Origin: Humulus lupulus | Lineage: Eukaryota; Streptophyta; Magnoliopsida; Rosales; Cannabaceae | DNA length: 64,000 nucleotides | Assembly (NCBI RefSeq): GCF_963169125.1 | Contig: NC_084797.1 | Location: 87,017,868 to 87,081,867, forward strand | Reading direction: 5' to 3' | Shown: positions 1-11,763 of the stretch, piece by piece | Layout: each line of letters starts with the position of its first letter | Numbering within the stretch: the first letter of the stretch is position 1 | Translations under genes and position numbers: made by a program | Notes under the pieces: model-generated | Databases searched by the model: none | What the model was told of the DNA's origin: nothing | Seen by the model: only the letters and a program-made list of their open reading frames with translations

Positions 1-2424
1 CGGCCAATCCCTAACTGCCTCTATCTTAGACGGATCCACTTTAATCCCATCTGCACCTACAATGTGTCCAAGAAATGTCACTTCAGGTAACCAAAACTCG
101 CACTTCTTAAACTTAGCATATAATTGATGCTCCCTCAACCTCTGAAGAACCAATCGAAGATGAAACTCGTGCTCTGCTTCTGAACTGGAGTACACTAGGA
201 TGTCATCAATGAAGACTATAACAAACTGATCTAGAAAATCTTTGAACACTCTGTTCATTAAGTCCATAAAAGCTGCTGGGGCATTGGTCAAACCAAAAGA
301 CATGACCAAGAACTCATAATGCCCATACCGCGTCCGGAAAGCTGTCTTAGGTATATCCTCATCCTTGATCCTCAGCTGGTGATAACCAGATCGAAGATCA
401 ATCTTTGAGAACACCATCTTATCCTGCAACTGATCGAACAAGTCATCAATCCTCGGTAGGGGATACTTATTCTTAATAGTTAGCTTATTCAATTCCCGAT
501 AGTCAATACACATTCTCAGAGTCCCATCCTTCTTCTTAACAAATAAAACTGGAGCACCCCATGGCGAGTAGCTAGGTCTAATGAACCCTATATCCAGAAG
601 TTCCTGCAGTTGTATCTTTAACTCTTTCAGTTCCGCTGGTGCCATCCTGTACGGTGCCCTCAACACTGGCTCTGTCCCCGGTGCCAACTCAATAACAAAC
701 TCAATCTCCCTACGCGGCAGCAACCCAGGCAAATCCTCAGGGAACACATCCAAGAACTCACAAACCAATCTAGTCTCCTCCGGTCCAACTGGTGAAACCT
801 TGGTGGTATCCACCACACTAGCCAAGAAGCCTATACATCCACCCTGTAGCAAATCTCTGGCTCTCAACACAGATATCTTGGGTACACGGGGTCCACGCAA
901 CGCTCCCACAAAAACGAAGGGATCCTCACCCTCTGGCTCAAAAGTCACCATTTTCTTTCTACAGTCAATGGTAGCTCCATATCTAACCAGCCAATCCATA
1001 CCTAAAATCATGTCAAAATCCTCCATACTCAACTCAATCAAGTCTACTAACAACTCTCTGCCGTCAACTAACACTGGCAGTGCCCTAACCCATCTCCTAG
1101 ACACCACCAGCTCTCCCATAGGCAATATAGTCCCAAACCCTGAAGCACTAAACTCACTAGGTCTACACAATCTATCAATCACCCTATCAGATACAAATGA
1201 ATGCGTAGCACCAGAATCAATCAAAACAGTAAAAGAAGTGCCAGCACTAGAAAGCTGACCTGTCACTACCGAGGGACTAGCCTCGGCCTCTGCCTGCGTC
1301 AAAGTGAACACTCGAGCTGGAGTCAAGCTATCCACCTTCCCTGCCTCGCCCTTCTTTACTGTTGGGCAATCTTTCCTGAGGTGTCCCACCACCCCGCATA
1401 CATAACAGGCCTTAGCCTGACACTCGCCCAAATGGCGTCTCCTGCACCTCGTGCATTCTGGGTAAGTCCTCCACGAATCACAGCCTCCCCGACGGCCACC
1501 CTGAGTACCCCGACCTCCTCTATCAAACCTAGGAGCATTTGGGGCTTCAGGAGTCTTTCTCTTCAAATCACTAATACCTCCACCTCTACTAGAACCTGAA
1601 TATGGAGGCACCGGCCTACGGCCCTCCCTTCTTGCTGCACTATCCCTCCAAATCCTATTCTCTGCTTCCTCAGCAGTCAGAGCCCTTTCCACAGCCTGGG
1701 CATAGGTAGTCACTCCAGGAACTGTAGTAATCCTTACATCCCGGGCTATCATGACATTTAGCCCTCTAACAAACCTGTCTAACCTGGTCGCATCGGTAGG
1801 TACAAGATCTGGTGCGAACTTTGCAAGTCTGTCAAACTTCAAGGCATATTCTGTAACGGTCATACTGCCCTGAACCAGTCCCACAAACTCATTCACCTTC
1901 GCTGCCCTGACGGCAACGTTATAGTACTTCTGATTGAACAAATCCTTAAACTCCTCCCATGTCATTGCAGCAACATTTCTAGTCTGTGACGCCACCTCCC
2001 ACCAGATTAAGGCATCCTCTCTCAGCATATAAGTGGCACAGGCCACCCTATCATGTCCTTCTACTTTCATAAAATCAAGTATGGTGGTGATCAAGGTCAT
2101 CCACTGCTCAACTTTTAGTGGATCTGGTCCACCCTCAAAGATCGGGGGTTGCTGCTTTCTGAACCGCTCATACAACGGTTCCACTTTATTGCCAACATCA
2201 ACGGGCTGTACCACAGGTACCAGTGCCGGTGGCCCAGCAGGGGCAACACTCCCAGATGGAGCTTGCTGCAACATTCTGATCAACTCATCTTGGCTCTGAA
2301 GCCTAGCTTGCATTTCTGCCATTAACTGCTGCCAGTTCTCAGGGACTGGCGGAGGGGTTGGGCCCTGGTCATCCTCTCTAGCCCCAGACCTGCCGGCTTG
2401 TCGTGTGGATTTCCTTGAACGCAT
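1..2424 (-). CDS. Gag-Pol polyprotein of Ty3/gypsy element Gyp-1 (partial, runs off left edge)
   Basis: Read on the minus strand from the ATG at 2424, the frame stays open for all 808 codons to the window edge, with no stop or frameshift. Domains in order: retrotransposon Gag (about residues 60-270), a CCHC zinc knuckle [14 protein letters not shown] (residues 340-353) for RNA packaging, a retropepsin active site DSGATHS (Asp403) and reverse transcriptase with catalytic FIDD (residues 738-741). RNase H and integrase lie beyond the edge. Gag-Pol of this family makes the virus-like particle and copies element RNA into cDNA. The start is the first ATG after the primer site, about 370 bases downstream of it. 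It is the closest relative of Gyp-2 in this window but far better kept. Lineage (Tekay/Del-type chromovirus) is inferred from Gag and RT style; the chromodomain end is not visible. Confidence 0.93.
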   Translation of the reverse strand, partial: MRSRKSTRQAGRSGAREDDQGPTPPPVPENWQQLMAEMQARLQSQDELIRMLQQAPSGSVAPAGPPALVPVVQPVDVGNKVEPLYERFRKQQPPIFEGGPDPLKVEQWMTLITTILDFMKVEGHDRVACATYMLREDALIWWEVASQTRNVAAMTWEEFKDLFNQKYYNVAVRAAKVNEFVGLVQGSMTVTEYALKFDRLAKFAPDLVPTDATRLDRFVRGLNVMIARDVRITTVPGVTTYAQAVERALTAEEAENRIWRDSAARREGRRPVPPYSGSSRGGGISDLKRKTPEAPNAPRFDRGGRGTQGGRRGGCDSWRTYPECTRCRRRHLGECQAKACYVCGVVGHLRKDCPTVKKGEAGKVDSLTPARVFTLTQAEAEASPSVVTGQLSSAGTSFTVLIDSGATHSFVSDRVIDRLCRPSEFSASGFGTILPMGELVVSRRWVRALPVLVDGRELLVDLIELSMEDFDMILGMDWLVRYGATIDCRKKMVTFEPEGEDPFVFVGALRGPRVPKISVLRARDLLQGGCIGFLASVVDTTKVSPVGPEETRLVCEFLDVFPEDLPGLLPRREIEFVIELAPGTEPVLRAPYRMAPAELKELKIQLQELLDIGFIRPSYSPWGAPVLFVKKKDGTLRMCIDYRELNKLTIKNKYPLPRIDDLFDQLQDKMVFSKIDLRSGYHQLRIKDEDIPKTAFRTRYGHYEFLVMSFGLTNAPAAFMDLMNRVFKDFLDQFVIVFIDDILVYSSSEAEHEFHLRLVLQRLREHQLYAKFKKCEFWLPEVTFLGHIVGADGIKVDPSKIEAVRDWP

Positions 2425-2811
2425 ATCTATTCAAGTCAATCTGCAAACAACGACTCGGCAATTAGGCTATGATGACAGGGCAATAATCTCTCCATAATCC
2501 ACCACCGAAACTCCAATCATTCACAAGCAAACAAGTATAACAATTTATCCAGACATTCATCCACATACACAGCAATGCTAATAAGCACGCCTCAATAACA
2601 TCATGCAATAGTCAAGGGCCAGGCCCTATCAGGATCTCATGCTCCCTATTCATCAGACAGATATCAACATTCATATCTCACTCAAATCATTTAAACACAT
2701 AATCATGCATATACAATTACCAAACCCTGAGTTGAGCTTGTCTCCCACAGCGAATGTACATACCCAGCCAGTCTTCAGGACCCATAAACCTAGAACGCTC
2801 TGATACCAAGT
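2425..2811 (-). other. Gyp-1 5' leader with tRNA-iMet primer binding site
   Basis: This is the untranslated leader between the 5' LTR and gag. On the minus strand, TGGTATCAGAGC at 2808-2797 matches the 3' end of plant initiator-Met tRNA, the usual primer for minus-strand cDNA synthesis. Three bases (ACT) separate it from the LTR end. The rest holds no ORF of note. Confidence 0.88.
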
Positions 2812-4939
2812 TATAACGCCCTGGATAGCCAAGACCGCTACACTGTGTGTTTATAAAGTGCCGGACTTGCTAATCAAGTCGTAAAAGTAAAAACGTGTTC
2901 TGAAACAGTAGAGGTACTAGGGTTAAAAGCGTTTTGGTCTCAAAAGTTATGTTCTCATTACTAAACATTGTTTTGTTACATGGGATCCCAAAAATGACAG
3001 TTTAAAGGCCATTTACAAAATTTACAAAGTTTAAATACATTAACATCCATACTAAGGCAAAATGAGCAGTTAGGTAATCTCTGTCCTGACACACTCCTCG
3101 ACCATGGTGATCGAACGGCTGGCTATGTACATCACACCTCGGAGCTCTCCACCTCAGGCCTGGTCCAGCTTGCCCTTGCCCTTACCTGCACCACGAAGCA
3201 CCCGTGAGCCAAGGCCCAGCAAGAAAACACAGCAATAACAGAGCATGAACAACTAGCAATCAAGTCAATTACTCATATAGCATCTCATAAATTCAGGTAT
3301 ATCATCATTCAAGTATATCACATACTAAGCATCTCAACTCAAAATACATAAAACACAGATGTTAACCAGGGCTAGCGCTCACAGGCTGCTCCCTCTGTTA
3401 ACCTATTGTTTGTGACTTCCAATGGCCAATTCGCGCCCCGTGCGCTAAAATCATGAACGGTACTCTTAGACCGCTTATACGTGTCCCTTGGCATAATACC
3501 AACGATGACACAATACAACTCTCAGGAGCACTTAGTCCTATCACAATCATACATTCAGATGCAGTTTTCTTACCTTTCAATTCACCGGTTTCCGATGCCA
3601 CGTACCCACAAGCACGGTCCTCTACTCCGAGCCTCTCCAAAGTCCTAGTCACAACACAAATATAATATTCTTTATCATTAACCAATCCAAGACTACCTTC
3701 CCGGAACCTAACCCACACTCTCGGAACCCCCAAAACCTTAGAACAACACCCCAGAGACATCCCCCCGAACCCCCGGAGCAAAGGCCAAAAATTGCCAAAA
3801 GTGACACTCTGAAATTAGCCTTGTGCTGCGGCACCACTTCCTTGTGCCGCGGCACCCATCAGTCAGAGACTCCAAGCCGCGGCACGCCTTCGCAGCCCAG
3901 AATTCTGGGTTTTTCCTTCGCATTTTCCCGAGCTCCAACCTCTCCAAATCACCCCAAACTCCATCCTAAGTCCCAAAACCAACTCTAAACCCTCAATAAA
4001 CCTCACAACAACCCAAAAACATCATGCCCAAGCTCACTCACACCTTCAATCCTAAAATTCACTCTTGAATTTCACACTTAACAACTCAAACCAGAAAATT
4101 AAGAACAGCTTGAACTCAAACACAAACCACACTCCAAACTCCCTATACCTTAACAGAAACAAGCCTAATAAACACACAAAGACCTTACCTTGAATGATGA
4201 GTCCAACCTCCAGCTCTAAACCTCCTTCCCCCTTGATTTCCCAATTCTAAAATTACATAAAACCAGCCACCAACTTGCCTCAATTCACATTCATTATCTA
4301 GAATTTCAGACTTAAAACTTGGATATATCATAATCAAGATCTTACCTCTGAATATCCTTGATCTAAGCTTGCTTGACAACTTCAATCACCCGTAAATTCT
4401 TCTTCCAAAAGCTAAATTCAGTTTCTTCCTTCTTCTTCTTCTTAGGTTTGCTCTTCCTCTAGGCCCCCAATTTCAGCATAAGCCCATTCATCAAGTGTTA
4501 TACGTATATGATATTTTTCCTTCAGCTAATGATCATTTATCCTACCAAATGACTATTCTACCCTTCCACTAATACCCCTTCCTAACTAAACCTCAAGGCC
4601 ATACTTGTCTTTTCACCAGCTTTGCAATTCTACCACTTTCCCCATAAAACATGTTACTCTCTATGGTTACTAACAGTTACGCAGGTTACCAAATCACCAG
4701 TTACCATTATCTAGTTTTCTAGGACCGTCTCGGCACGTGCATCACGTTGGTATCACAGCACCCACGCGGTACAATTCACACATCATAATTATCACATAAT
4801 ATAATTCACATAGTCATATAACATGCTTAAAATCATAATCATGCATCTTAATCATAATAATCACACATAATTCCCATCATGCCCTCCCGGCACACTAATC
4901 AAGGCCCTTAAGCCTTATTAGTGAATTTGGGTCGTTACA
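2812..4939 (-). mobile_element. Gyp-1 5' LTR (2,128 bp)
   Basis: On the minus strand the LTR starts TGTAACGACC at 4939 and ends CGTTATA at 2812, next to the primer site. The termini are inverted repeats (TGTAACG/CGTTATA, one mismatch, C to T). The outer edge abuts a copia gag relic, so the element inserted there. Its target duplication cannot be tested because the other end is outside the window; the flanking 5-mer here is ACTGA. A cluster of GC-rich palindromes lies at 3823-3883. Small ORFs inside the LTR have no recognisable domain. Confidence 0.88.
3823..3883. repeat. GC-rich palindrome cluster in Gyp-1 LTR
   Basis: Three related motifs lie within 61 bp of otherwise AT-rich LTR: GTGCTGCGGCAC (3823-3834), the perfect 12-bp palindrome GTGCCGCGGCAC (3844-3855) and GCCGCGGC (3876-3883). 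Function is unknown; similar motifs sit in other LTR families here. Confidence 0.6.
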
Positions 4940-5597
4940 ACTGAGCTTGATGCGATGACGTGCTTCTTCACGTCTGACCTCAGAAAAATCTTCTTCAGTG
5001 TCAAGAAATGGGGAATGATCAACCGGACGCCCTTTGACTTCATCAAGATTATTGTTTAACCTAGTAAGAAACTCAAAAAATCGTTCTTTTACCAACTACT
5101 ATCTTTGGACCGTATTGCAGTTTGCACAAAGTGGTGCATTATCTAGATATAAATGGAGTTCCTACCAAAAATCTTGTAACTATGAAAAATATAGGGTAAT
5201 AGTTTGACAACCAAGCTTTATTTCTTTATGCTTTGTAAGAATTTACAAAATATGAGAAGCTTTACCAATGTGAGAATACATTTTTCGGGTAGTGTCTTAT
5301 ACTTCCTTAGAAGTGTTAAAGAATAAATATATGCGGCTAAATTTTTATCCATCATGTAAATTAGCCATGCAAGAGATATAGAATTTTAAGCACACCATAC
5401 CTTGTACTTAGGTTCAGTGGAAGATGATGCAGGAAAATTACCAATGATGTACCCATGTTTCCCACACCCCCAAATGTCGAGTTTGACCGGCTGAGCCCAC
5501 TGAAGATAATTTTTTCCATCAAGTTTGTGGGCTATGATATGAAGAGAGCTATGATCATGGCTATACTAAGGGCCTACGGAACCACCATATTTGATTT
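4940..5597 (-). pseudogene. Ty1/copia Gag relic, 3' portion (Cop-A)
   Basis: Minus-strand frames show decayed copia Gag. Close to 5540-5480 reads HKLDGKNYLQWAQPVKLDIW, the N-terminal Gag signature of copia elements. At 5095-4940 reads MVKERFFEFLTRLNNNLDEV, then a VRREEARH segment typical of the UBN2-type Gag middle. Several stops and frameshifts interrupt it. The N-terminal part lies at 19328-19870, separated by the Cop-S solo LTR and Tat-1; the two halves join at the GATTT duplication. Gyp-1 cut off everything left of 4940. The plus-strand ORF at 5455-5655 is a shadow of this relic. Confidence 0.75.
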
Positions 5598-6794
5598 TGT
5601 TGGGAATTGTGCTCTGAAAGCATATGTAGTAGACATTGTTTTAAGAAATAAATAAATAAATTTAATTTGTTATGCATATATTTTATGGACTATATTATTT
5701 TGTGATAATATTATGTAAATATCAGATAAATTCCTAAGTTCATATATGTGATCTCAAACATGTATTGGTACTGGTGGATTGTGTTTGAGATAAATAAACT
5801 TGAATAGTTCACAGTAATATAAAGTTATTGAATCTTTAGATTAATTACTGCATGTACGATCCACTAGTATTATGAATACATGTGATCTAGATCCGGATCA
5901 CTAGTGTAGTAGGACACTTTAGTTGAGGTACTTTATATATTAGAGAATATATAGAGTTGGACCACATATGTTTATTAATACTTAGTTAAATACCATTTCG
6001 AAGTATTAATTAAATATATCGATTGAACTCCTATTTATGTTATAAGAGTTCTTTGATTCACACGTTAGGGTTTGTGAGAATGATCAGGCTAGAAACTTTT
6101 ATTTTGGGAACTCATTAATGTAAATGGCTGGGAACATAGTATACAGATATGAAATCTATACCTTATCGTAAGAGATTGAATAATGGTTCTCTTAAGGGTT
6201 GACTTTTGGGACTGAAAAGGTTATTGAGCTTAAATTCATAATTTACTTATGAATTAACCTTCACTAGTAAAGTCAATGATACTTAAGGAAACAAGATGTA
6301 ATTAAAAGAATAAAACAGTAATTTTATTCCCGATTAATTATGAACCATTATTATAGGGTTAATTTGTATGTAATGATTATATCAATGGACGCTTTATTTT
6401 ATAAAGTACTCAGTAAATGAAATGTCTATAATTACAAGAGTGCAGTATCATATTTATAGTGGTATAATCATAAGATTAATAAATAAAAAGTATTTAATTA
6501 AAGAGTTTAATTAATAATCTGAAATTTATTGGAGCATGGAATTATAGGTCCATAGGTTCCCACATTGGCTCTATCAATACTATTCAAGGCCAGAGTTGAT
6601 AATTACAAATTAGTTGTAATTAACAAAATGAATTAATATTTAATTATTTTGTAGTTTTTAAAATTATGCTAAATAATTAAATTAATTCTCGAAATTATAT
6701 TAAATAATTAATAAATTATAATTTTTGAAATTATAATAAATTAAATATTTAATTTCAAAATTATTATTGGTTTTAATTAATTGGTAGAATTAAT
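5598..6794 (+). mobile_element. Ty1/copia solo LTR Cop-S, left segment
   Basis: The LTR starts TGTTGGGAATTGTGC at 5598, a start common among plant copia LTRs, and is preceded by the 5-bp target copy GATTT (5593-5597). Its other end is at 19322, ending TTCCTAATA, a decayed inverse of TGTTGGGAA, followed by the second GATTT. Tat-1 inserted at 6794/18429. Removing Tat-1 leaves an LTR of about 2,086 bp with no internal coding region attached, so it is a solo LTR left by LTR-LTR recombination. The segment is very AT-rich with no coding content. Confidence 0.8.
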
Positions 6795-7335
6795 TGTTAT
6801 CCAATAAATTAGCATTGGTGACGTGGCAAGTAATCTCTGGACACGTGGCTGACACCTGGAAGCGTCTGCTAGAGTATCGACCAGAAGACACAGTAGAAGC
6901 AGGGTAAGCCCGTCTTACCCGCGACCAGTCTGGTCGATGGTTCCGTGTACAAGGCAACATTTATGGGAAGATCTTTATGAATCCCAAAGTTGTATAATCT
7001 TTTGTAACCCTCCTTGAGCCTATAAATAGCAAGAGATAGCTCAAGGGAGGGGACTTTTGGCTTTTGAATCATTCGAAACTATAATAATTCTCTTAGTAAA
7101 CTTGTATTGTTCTTGAGAGGTTAGTGAAACTCATTGAACCCTAGTTCTTTGATCACTCTTCTGATTCTTATATCAATATCAGTCTAAGTGGACGTAGGTC
7201 ATTACAAGATCCTGGGGCCAAACCACTATAAATCACTGTGTTTTGTTTGCTTTTGTCATTACGTTCTTCTCTATACATTCATTCACATCAATCACATTTT
7301 GACTCCGTGTCAATTGGCCAAATATTGGGTCAACA
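6795..7335 (+). mobile_element. Tat-1 5' LTR (541 bp)
   Basis: Runs from TGTTATCC at 6795 to GGTCAACA at 7335. A TATA box TATAAATA is at 7021-7028. Upstream are a 15-bp near-perfect palindrome CGACCAGTCTGGTCG (6922-6936) and a hairpin GGTAAG/CTTACC (6903-6919). Relative to the 3' LTR it lacks about 50 bp around 6978-6995. Confidence 0.92.
7021..7028 (+). promoter_or_regulatory. TATA box of Tat-1 5' LTR promoter
   Basis: TATAAATA sits about 315 bp before the LTR end, marking the U3/R boundary region for genomic RNA. The same box is at 18114-18121 in the 3' LTR. Confidence 0.7.
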
Positions 7336-7365
7336 TTCTAGTGCTTTCATTGACAGATTGATTTA
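7336..7365 (+). other. Tat-1 putative primer binding region
   Basis: Three bases after the LTR end reads TAGTGCTTTCATTGACAG. The same motif follows the LTR ends of Tat-2 (40490 on) and Tat-3 (43191-43173, minus), so it is the likely primer site of this lineage. I cannot assign a tRNA. Confidence 0.5.
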
Positions 7366-9582
7366 TTGCTGTTAAGAAAACTAATGGCAAAAGCAGGAAG
7401 GAAAACTGGACAGGCGGCCACCGCTGCACCGTCAAACCCGCCACCTCCTCCTCCTCCTGCGAGCATGGCGGAGGATGAGCCACAACTGGACTTTGAAGAG
7501 GAGGAAATGGATGATGCGACGCTGAATAGTACTCTGGGCGCGTTGCAAGAAGAGCTGGCTAATCTGAGAGCCAGTCAGGAGACTGCCGCTGAAGTTATGG
7601 CGCGGCAGCAGCAGGAGATAGAAAGGCAGCGCGCGGAATTGAGCGAAAGACAGGCGGAGGTGGATCGCCGCCAGAGCGAAGCCATGGCAGCCCTGGAGGC
7701 GGCCTTGCTGTTGGCTAGAAATCAGGCTGCACCTGCCTCGCAGCCTGACCAACCGGTGAATGGGCCACCCCAGAGGGGTCCTAATCCGAGCCCACCGATT
7801 CAGCCTTCGAGTCCGCATAGGCCCGAGCAGCCTCAGATGCCCCATGATGATGTCCCACAGGATCCTGAGGCGCAGCCACCATCCCAAGCTGCTTGGGGTC
7901 ATCCCCCGCAACAGAGGCAGAATAGGGCCGAGCATTAACCTCGCAGCCCTAGACGCCATGGGGATGATGGGCCGAACCTACCGAATAGAGGTCGGTACCC
8001 TCCTGGCAACAGGAGAGACTCAGAGTTAGGCTCTGCGGTCCGGGGCCCCCCACGGCACGATGGTGCACGGGGACACCACGACCAGCGCAGACCACCCTCT
8101 AACGCTCGGGATGGTTCAGCCAGGAACGGGCATCGGGGGAACAGTCGATCTCACCATAGCCAGTCAAGGTTCAGAGATGGCCACGGATACAATGAGGCTG
8201 ACTCAGGCAAGGGAAATGCCGGTGGGAGGAATGGAGAAAGAGGTAAAAGCAGGAGCCAAGTACCTCAAGATGACCAACCAAATAGACAGGATGCTGGGGG
8301 GCAGCCCAGACAAAATAATGTCTTCAACCGGCTCGGTGGTAGCGAGCAGCAAAGAAGAGAAGAGGACCTGAGAGATGTACTCAATGATCGCCGCGAGAGG
8401 CACGGTGAAAACGTCCCCCCAGCAACAGAGGCCGCCGTGATTCCTACCGTAGTGCAGGCCCAGATAGACGCACTCAACAAGGCTGTTCAGCAACTGTTCG
8501 GAGGAAGGACTTCTTACATCGACCACGATAGGAGGAAAGGCACTCCTTTCGTCAAAAGGATAGCTAACACCGAAACTCCCAGCAAATTCAAGATGCCTAC
8601 GCTCCCAAACTTTGATGGATATGGGGACCCAGTCTCGCATGTGAATAAGTTTGAGATTCAGATGGACATTCAGAAAGTGTCCGAAGACGCTCGGTGCAGG
8701 ATCTTCCCTGCAACACTTTCTGAAGCAGAGCAGGAGTGGTTCTTTAAGTTCCCGCCTGCAAGCATAGTTTCCTGGGAAATGTTCGTAAGGGAGTTCTACG
8801 GACAGTTCTATGCGGGTCGTATGCACCCAACCGAAGCAAACCAGCTAGTTGAAATTCGCCAGTAGGACGGGGAGTCAGTGAAGGATTATGTCCAGCACTT
8901 TATGCGAGCGGCAGCTGGAGCAAAAACAGTCGGAGACGAAGGCAAGATGATGGCCATTACTGCAGGGGTTAAACGTTGCTCTCCCCTCTGGAAAATTCTC
9001 CGAAAGGAAGGAGTTAAAACAACCCAGGAGTTCTTGGACCGAGCTGATCGTTACATCAAGCTCGAAGAGGCCATTGCTGATGATGGAAAACCCTCGAACA
9101 AGGGTAAGAAGGCCGCCGAACCCGCCAAAGCCGCCAATGGTTCCAAACCTAATGGCAACGGCAAAGGCAACGGAAACGGCAACGGTAATGGCAAGAATGG
9201 TGGGAAACGGCCGTATAACGAGCCTTCCACCTCCGACAACAAACGAGCCAAGGGTAATCGTTATGAACCTAGGTTCACTAACTACACTACCCTCGTTGAG
9301 TCTCGGGGAGAGGTTTACCAGGCCACAAGCTCTAGTGTGCCTTACAAAAAACCTGGACCCATTCGAAAGGATATTTCGAAAAGAGACACTACCAAGTTCT
9401 GTCGTTACCATAACGACTACGGACATGACACTAACGAATGCAACCAGTTAAAAGACGAAATCGAGTTCCTTATTAGACAAGGACACTTGAGGAGGTACGT
9501 ACGGGCCTCGGGAAATTCCCAACGAGAAGCTCCAGGTGGCAACGAGCAGGCGTCCACACGCCAACGCTCGCCACCATTATAG
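7366..9582 (+). pseudogene. Tat-1 gag region of gag-pol
   Basis: This is the first part of one continuous 2,089-codon frame (7366-13632). The start is ATG 7366, or the second ATG at 7384. Residues 1-130 hold a proline run and a Glu/Gln/Arg-rich coiled coil, then a low-complexity Gly/Arg/Gln region. The Gag core lies at about 8580-9070, starting FKMPTLPNFDGYGDPVSHVN. After it comes an Asn/Gly/Lys-rich stretch and a nucleocapsid-like motif CRYHNDYGHDTNEC near 9400-9440. Gag forms the particle and binds RNA. In-frame stops at 7936 (TAA), 8863 (TAG) and 9580 (TAG) break it. There is no frameshift. Confidence 0.85.
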
Positions 9583-10323
9583 CCTGCCCTCGTGGCTGGA
9601 ACACTCTTAACCATTTGTGGAGGCCCGCACATCGCGGGAAATAGCGGAAAGGCCAGAGAACGATATGCTCGGACTCTGCGCCACGACCAGGACATCGAGA
9701 TGATGACTGTGGAGGACCGTGCACCAAAAAAGGCTCGATCATAGGAAGGTGAGATAACCTTCTCTGATGGCGATGCCCAACACGTCCGGTTCCCACATTC
9801 CGATCCGCTGGTCGTGGACATCCAGATGGCCAATATGATGGTAAAGAGGGTACTAGTCGATACAGGAAGTTCAGTGAACATCCTGTATAAGTCAACACTG
9901 GAACGCATGAAATTGTCCGTAAAGGACTTGGAGCCCTGCAATCAGACGATATATGGCTTCTCTGGAGTAGGACTCGCCCCAGCCGGAATGATCAAACTTC
10001 CAGTAATGATGGGTACAGCGCCTGCAACAAGGACATTACTCGCCATTTTTGTAGTGGTCGATTGTCCTTCGGCGTACAACGCCGTTATCGGAAGGCCCAT
10101 ACTGGTTGATCTACGGGCCGTCATCTCTATGTGGCACCTAGCCATGAAGTTCCCAACGGACGCAGGGGTAGGACGCGTTTTAGGAAACCAATGGGAAGCC
10201 AGGGAGTGCTACAACGCCTCGATCACAAAGGTGAAAAGTGGAACGTCGAGGAGCACCACTCCAGACCGATTGCAAATGGCAGTAGATACGCAAGCCCAAT
10301 CAGGTGGTGAAATCACCAAATAG
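9583..10323 (+). pseudogene. Tat-1 aspartic protease region
   Basis: Same frame as gag. The retropepsin motif VLVDTGSSVNILY, with catalytic Asp at 9859-9861, is followed by a flap-like segment and AVIGRPIL, the usual second half of the domain. The enzyme cleaves the polyprotein inside the particle. In-frame stops at 9742 (TAG) and 10321 (TAG) flank the protease domain, which itself is open from 9745 to 10320. Confidence 0.85.
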
Positions 10324-11763
10324 GGTGTTGCCCAAAGTGAGGATGGAGATTTGGATCCTCGCTTTGGGGATTTTGAAGAGAATGTTGGACCTGTCGAGGA
10401 CCTGGAGGAGGTCCAACTCGACAAAAAAGACTCGACCAGAGTCGTGAAGGTTGGGAAAAACTTGGAGCCTACCACAAAGCATGCACTGGTGGAATTCTTG
10501 CGAAAGAACCAGGAAGTTTTCGCCTGGTCGCACAAAGACATGGTGGGGATAGATCCTGCAGTAATCAGCCATGTCTTGACCATAGACAAAACTTTTCCAC
10601 CCGTGCAACAAAAGAGAAGGTTGCTCAATAAAGATAGATCAAGAGCCTTGAAAGAAGAAGTCGAAAGACTTAAGGAGAATGGGTTTATCAAAGTGGCGTT
10701 TTATCCATCGTGGGTCTCAAATCCGGTGCTGGTCCCCAAGCCTAACGAAAATTGGCGGACCTGAGTGGATTTTACAGACCTCAATAAAGCCTGCCCAAAA
10801 GACTGCTTCCCACTCCCCAGAATCGACCAGCTGGTCGATGCTACTGCAGGACATGAGATCCTCTCGTTCATGGATGCATATTCGGGCTACAACCAGATTA
10901 GCATGCATCCCCCTGATGAGGATCACACCAGCTTTCAGACCGATACGGGCTTATACTGTTACAAAGTCATGCCCTTCGGACTGAAAAACGCAGGTGTGAC
11001 TTACCAACGGCTAGTCAACCACATGTTTAAGGAGCTGATCGGTGCAAACATGGAGGTATATGTGGATGACATGCTGGTAAAGTCTAAAAAGGCGGAAGGA
11101 CATGTGAGGGATCTACAAGAGTGCTTTGATGTGTTAAACAAGTACCAGATGAAGTTGAATCCCCTCAAATGTTCCTTTGGAGTTGGATCAGGGAAGTTTT
11201 TGGGGTTTATAGTAAATTCAAGGGGAATCGAGGCCAACCCCGACAAGATAAAAGCCCTGATCGACATGAAGTCACCGGAGAAGATCAAGGATGTACAAAG
11301 TTTGACCGGAAGGATCGCTGCCCTGAGTAGATTCATCTCGAAATCAACTGACAAATGTGTCCCTTTCTTCAATCTACTCAGGGGCAATAAGAAGTTTGAA
11401 TGGACGGGGGACTGCGAGCAAGCACTCCAGGCCTTGAAAGCTCAAATGGTGCAACCTCCCATCTTGTCAAAACCGATCGAAGGAGAAACTTTATTTATTT
11501 ATCTGGCGATTACTGAAGTTGCTGCTAGTGCGGTGCTTGTACGGGAAGAAGAAGGCGTACAGAAAGCACTCTACTATGTCAGCAAAAGGCTAATCGGTGC
11601 AGAATTATGATATCCGCCAATCGAAAGGTTAGCATATTGCTTAATACTAGCCTCCAGGAAGTTGCGTCCTTACTTCCAAGCCCATCCTATCGCAGTTCTA
11701 ACCGACCAGCCCCTTCGGCAAGTCCTCCAAAAACCAGAGGCGGCTGGGCGATTGTTAAAATGA
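10324..11763 (+). pseudogene. Tat-1 reverse transcriptase and first RNase H
   Basis: Same frame. RT begins near 10590. Conserved blocks are VDFTDLNKACPKDCFPLP, FMDAYSGYNQI, MPFGLKNAGVTYQR and the catalytic YVDD at 11059-11070, all intact. The following Ty3-type RNase H is weakened (around 11400-11760 reads CEQALQALK then LYYVSKRL), as expected in the Tat lineage, where this copy degenerates. In-frame stops are at 10762 (TGA, right before VDFTDLN), 11608 (TGA) and 11761 (TGA). The frame is kept throughout. Confidence 0.88.

Noticed and set aside
581..1258. 225-codon plus-strand ORF
   Set aside because: It is the reverse-strand shadow of the open Gyp-1 protease/RT frame; no domain of its own.
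2797..2808. Candidate tRNA gene fragments (also 25209, 19864, 54965)
   Set aside because: These match only the tRNA-iMet 3' end next to LTRs and are primer binding sites, not tRNA genes.
3398..3855. Overlapping minus-strand ORFs in Gyp-1 LTR
   Set aside because: Inside a well-bounded LTR, no recognisable domain, and spans the palindrome cluster.
5455..5655. Possible short host exon
   Set aside because: The opposite strand reads as copia Gag and continues at 19328 after removing the insertions, so it is a shadow.
8203..8826. 207-codon minus-strand ORF
   Set aside because: Lies fully within the Tat-1 gag frame on the other strand; low-complexity mirror of Gag, no promoter or splice pattern like the real antisense gene.
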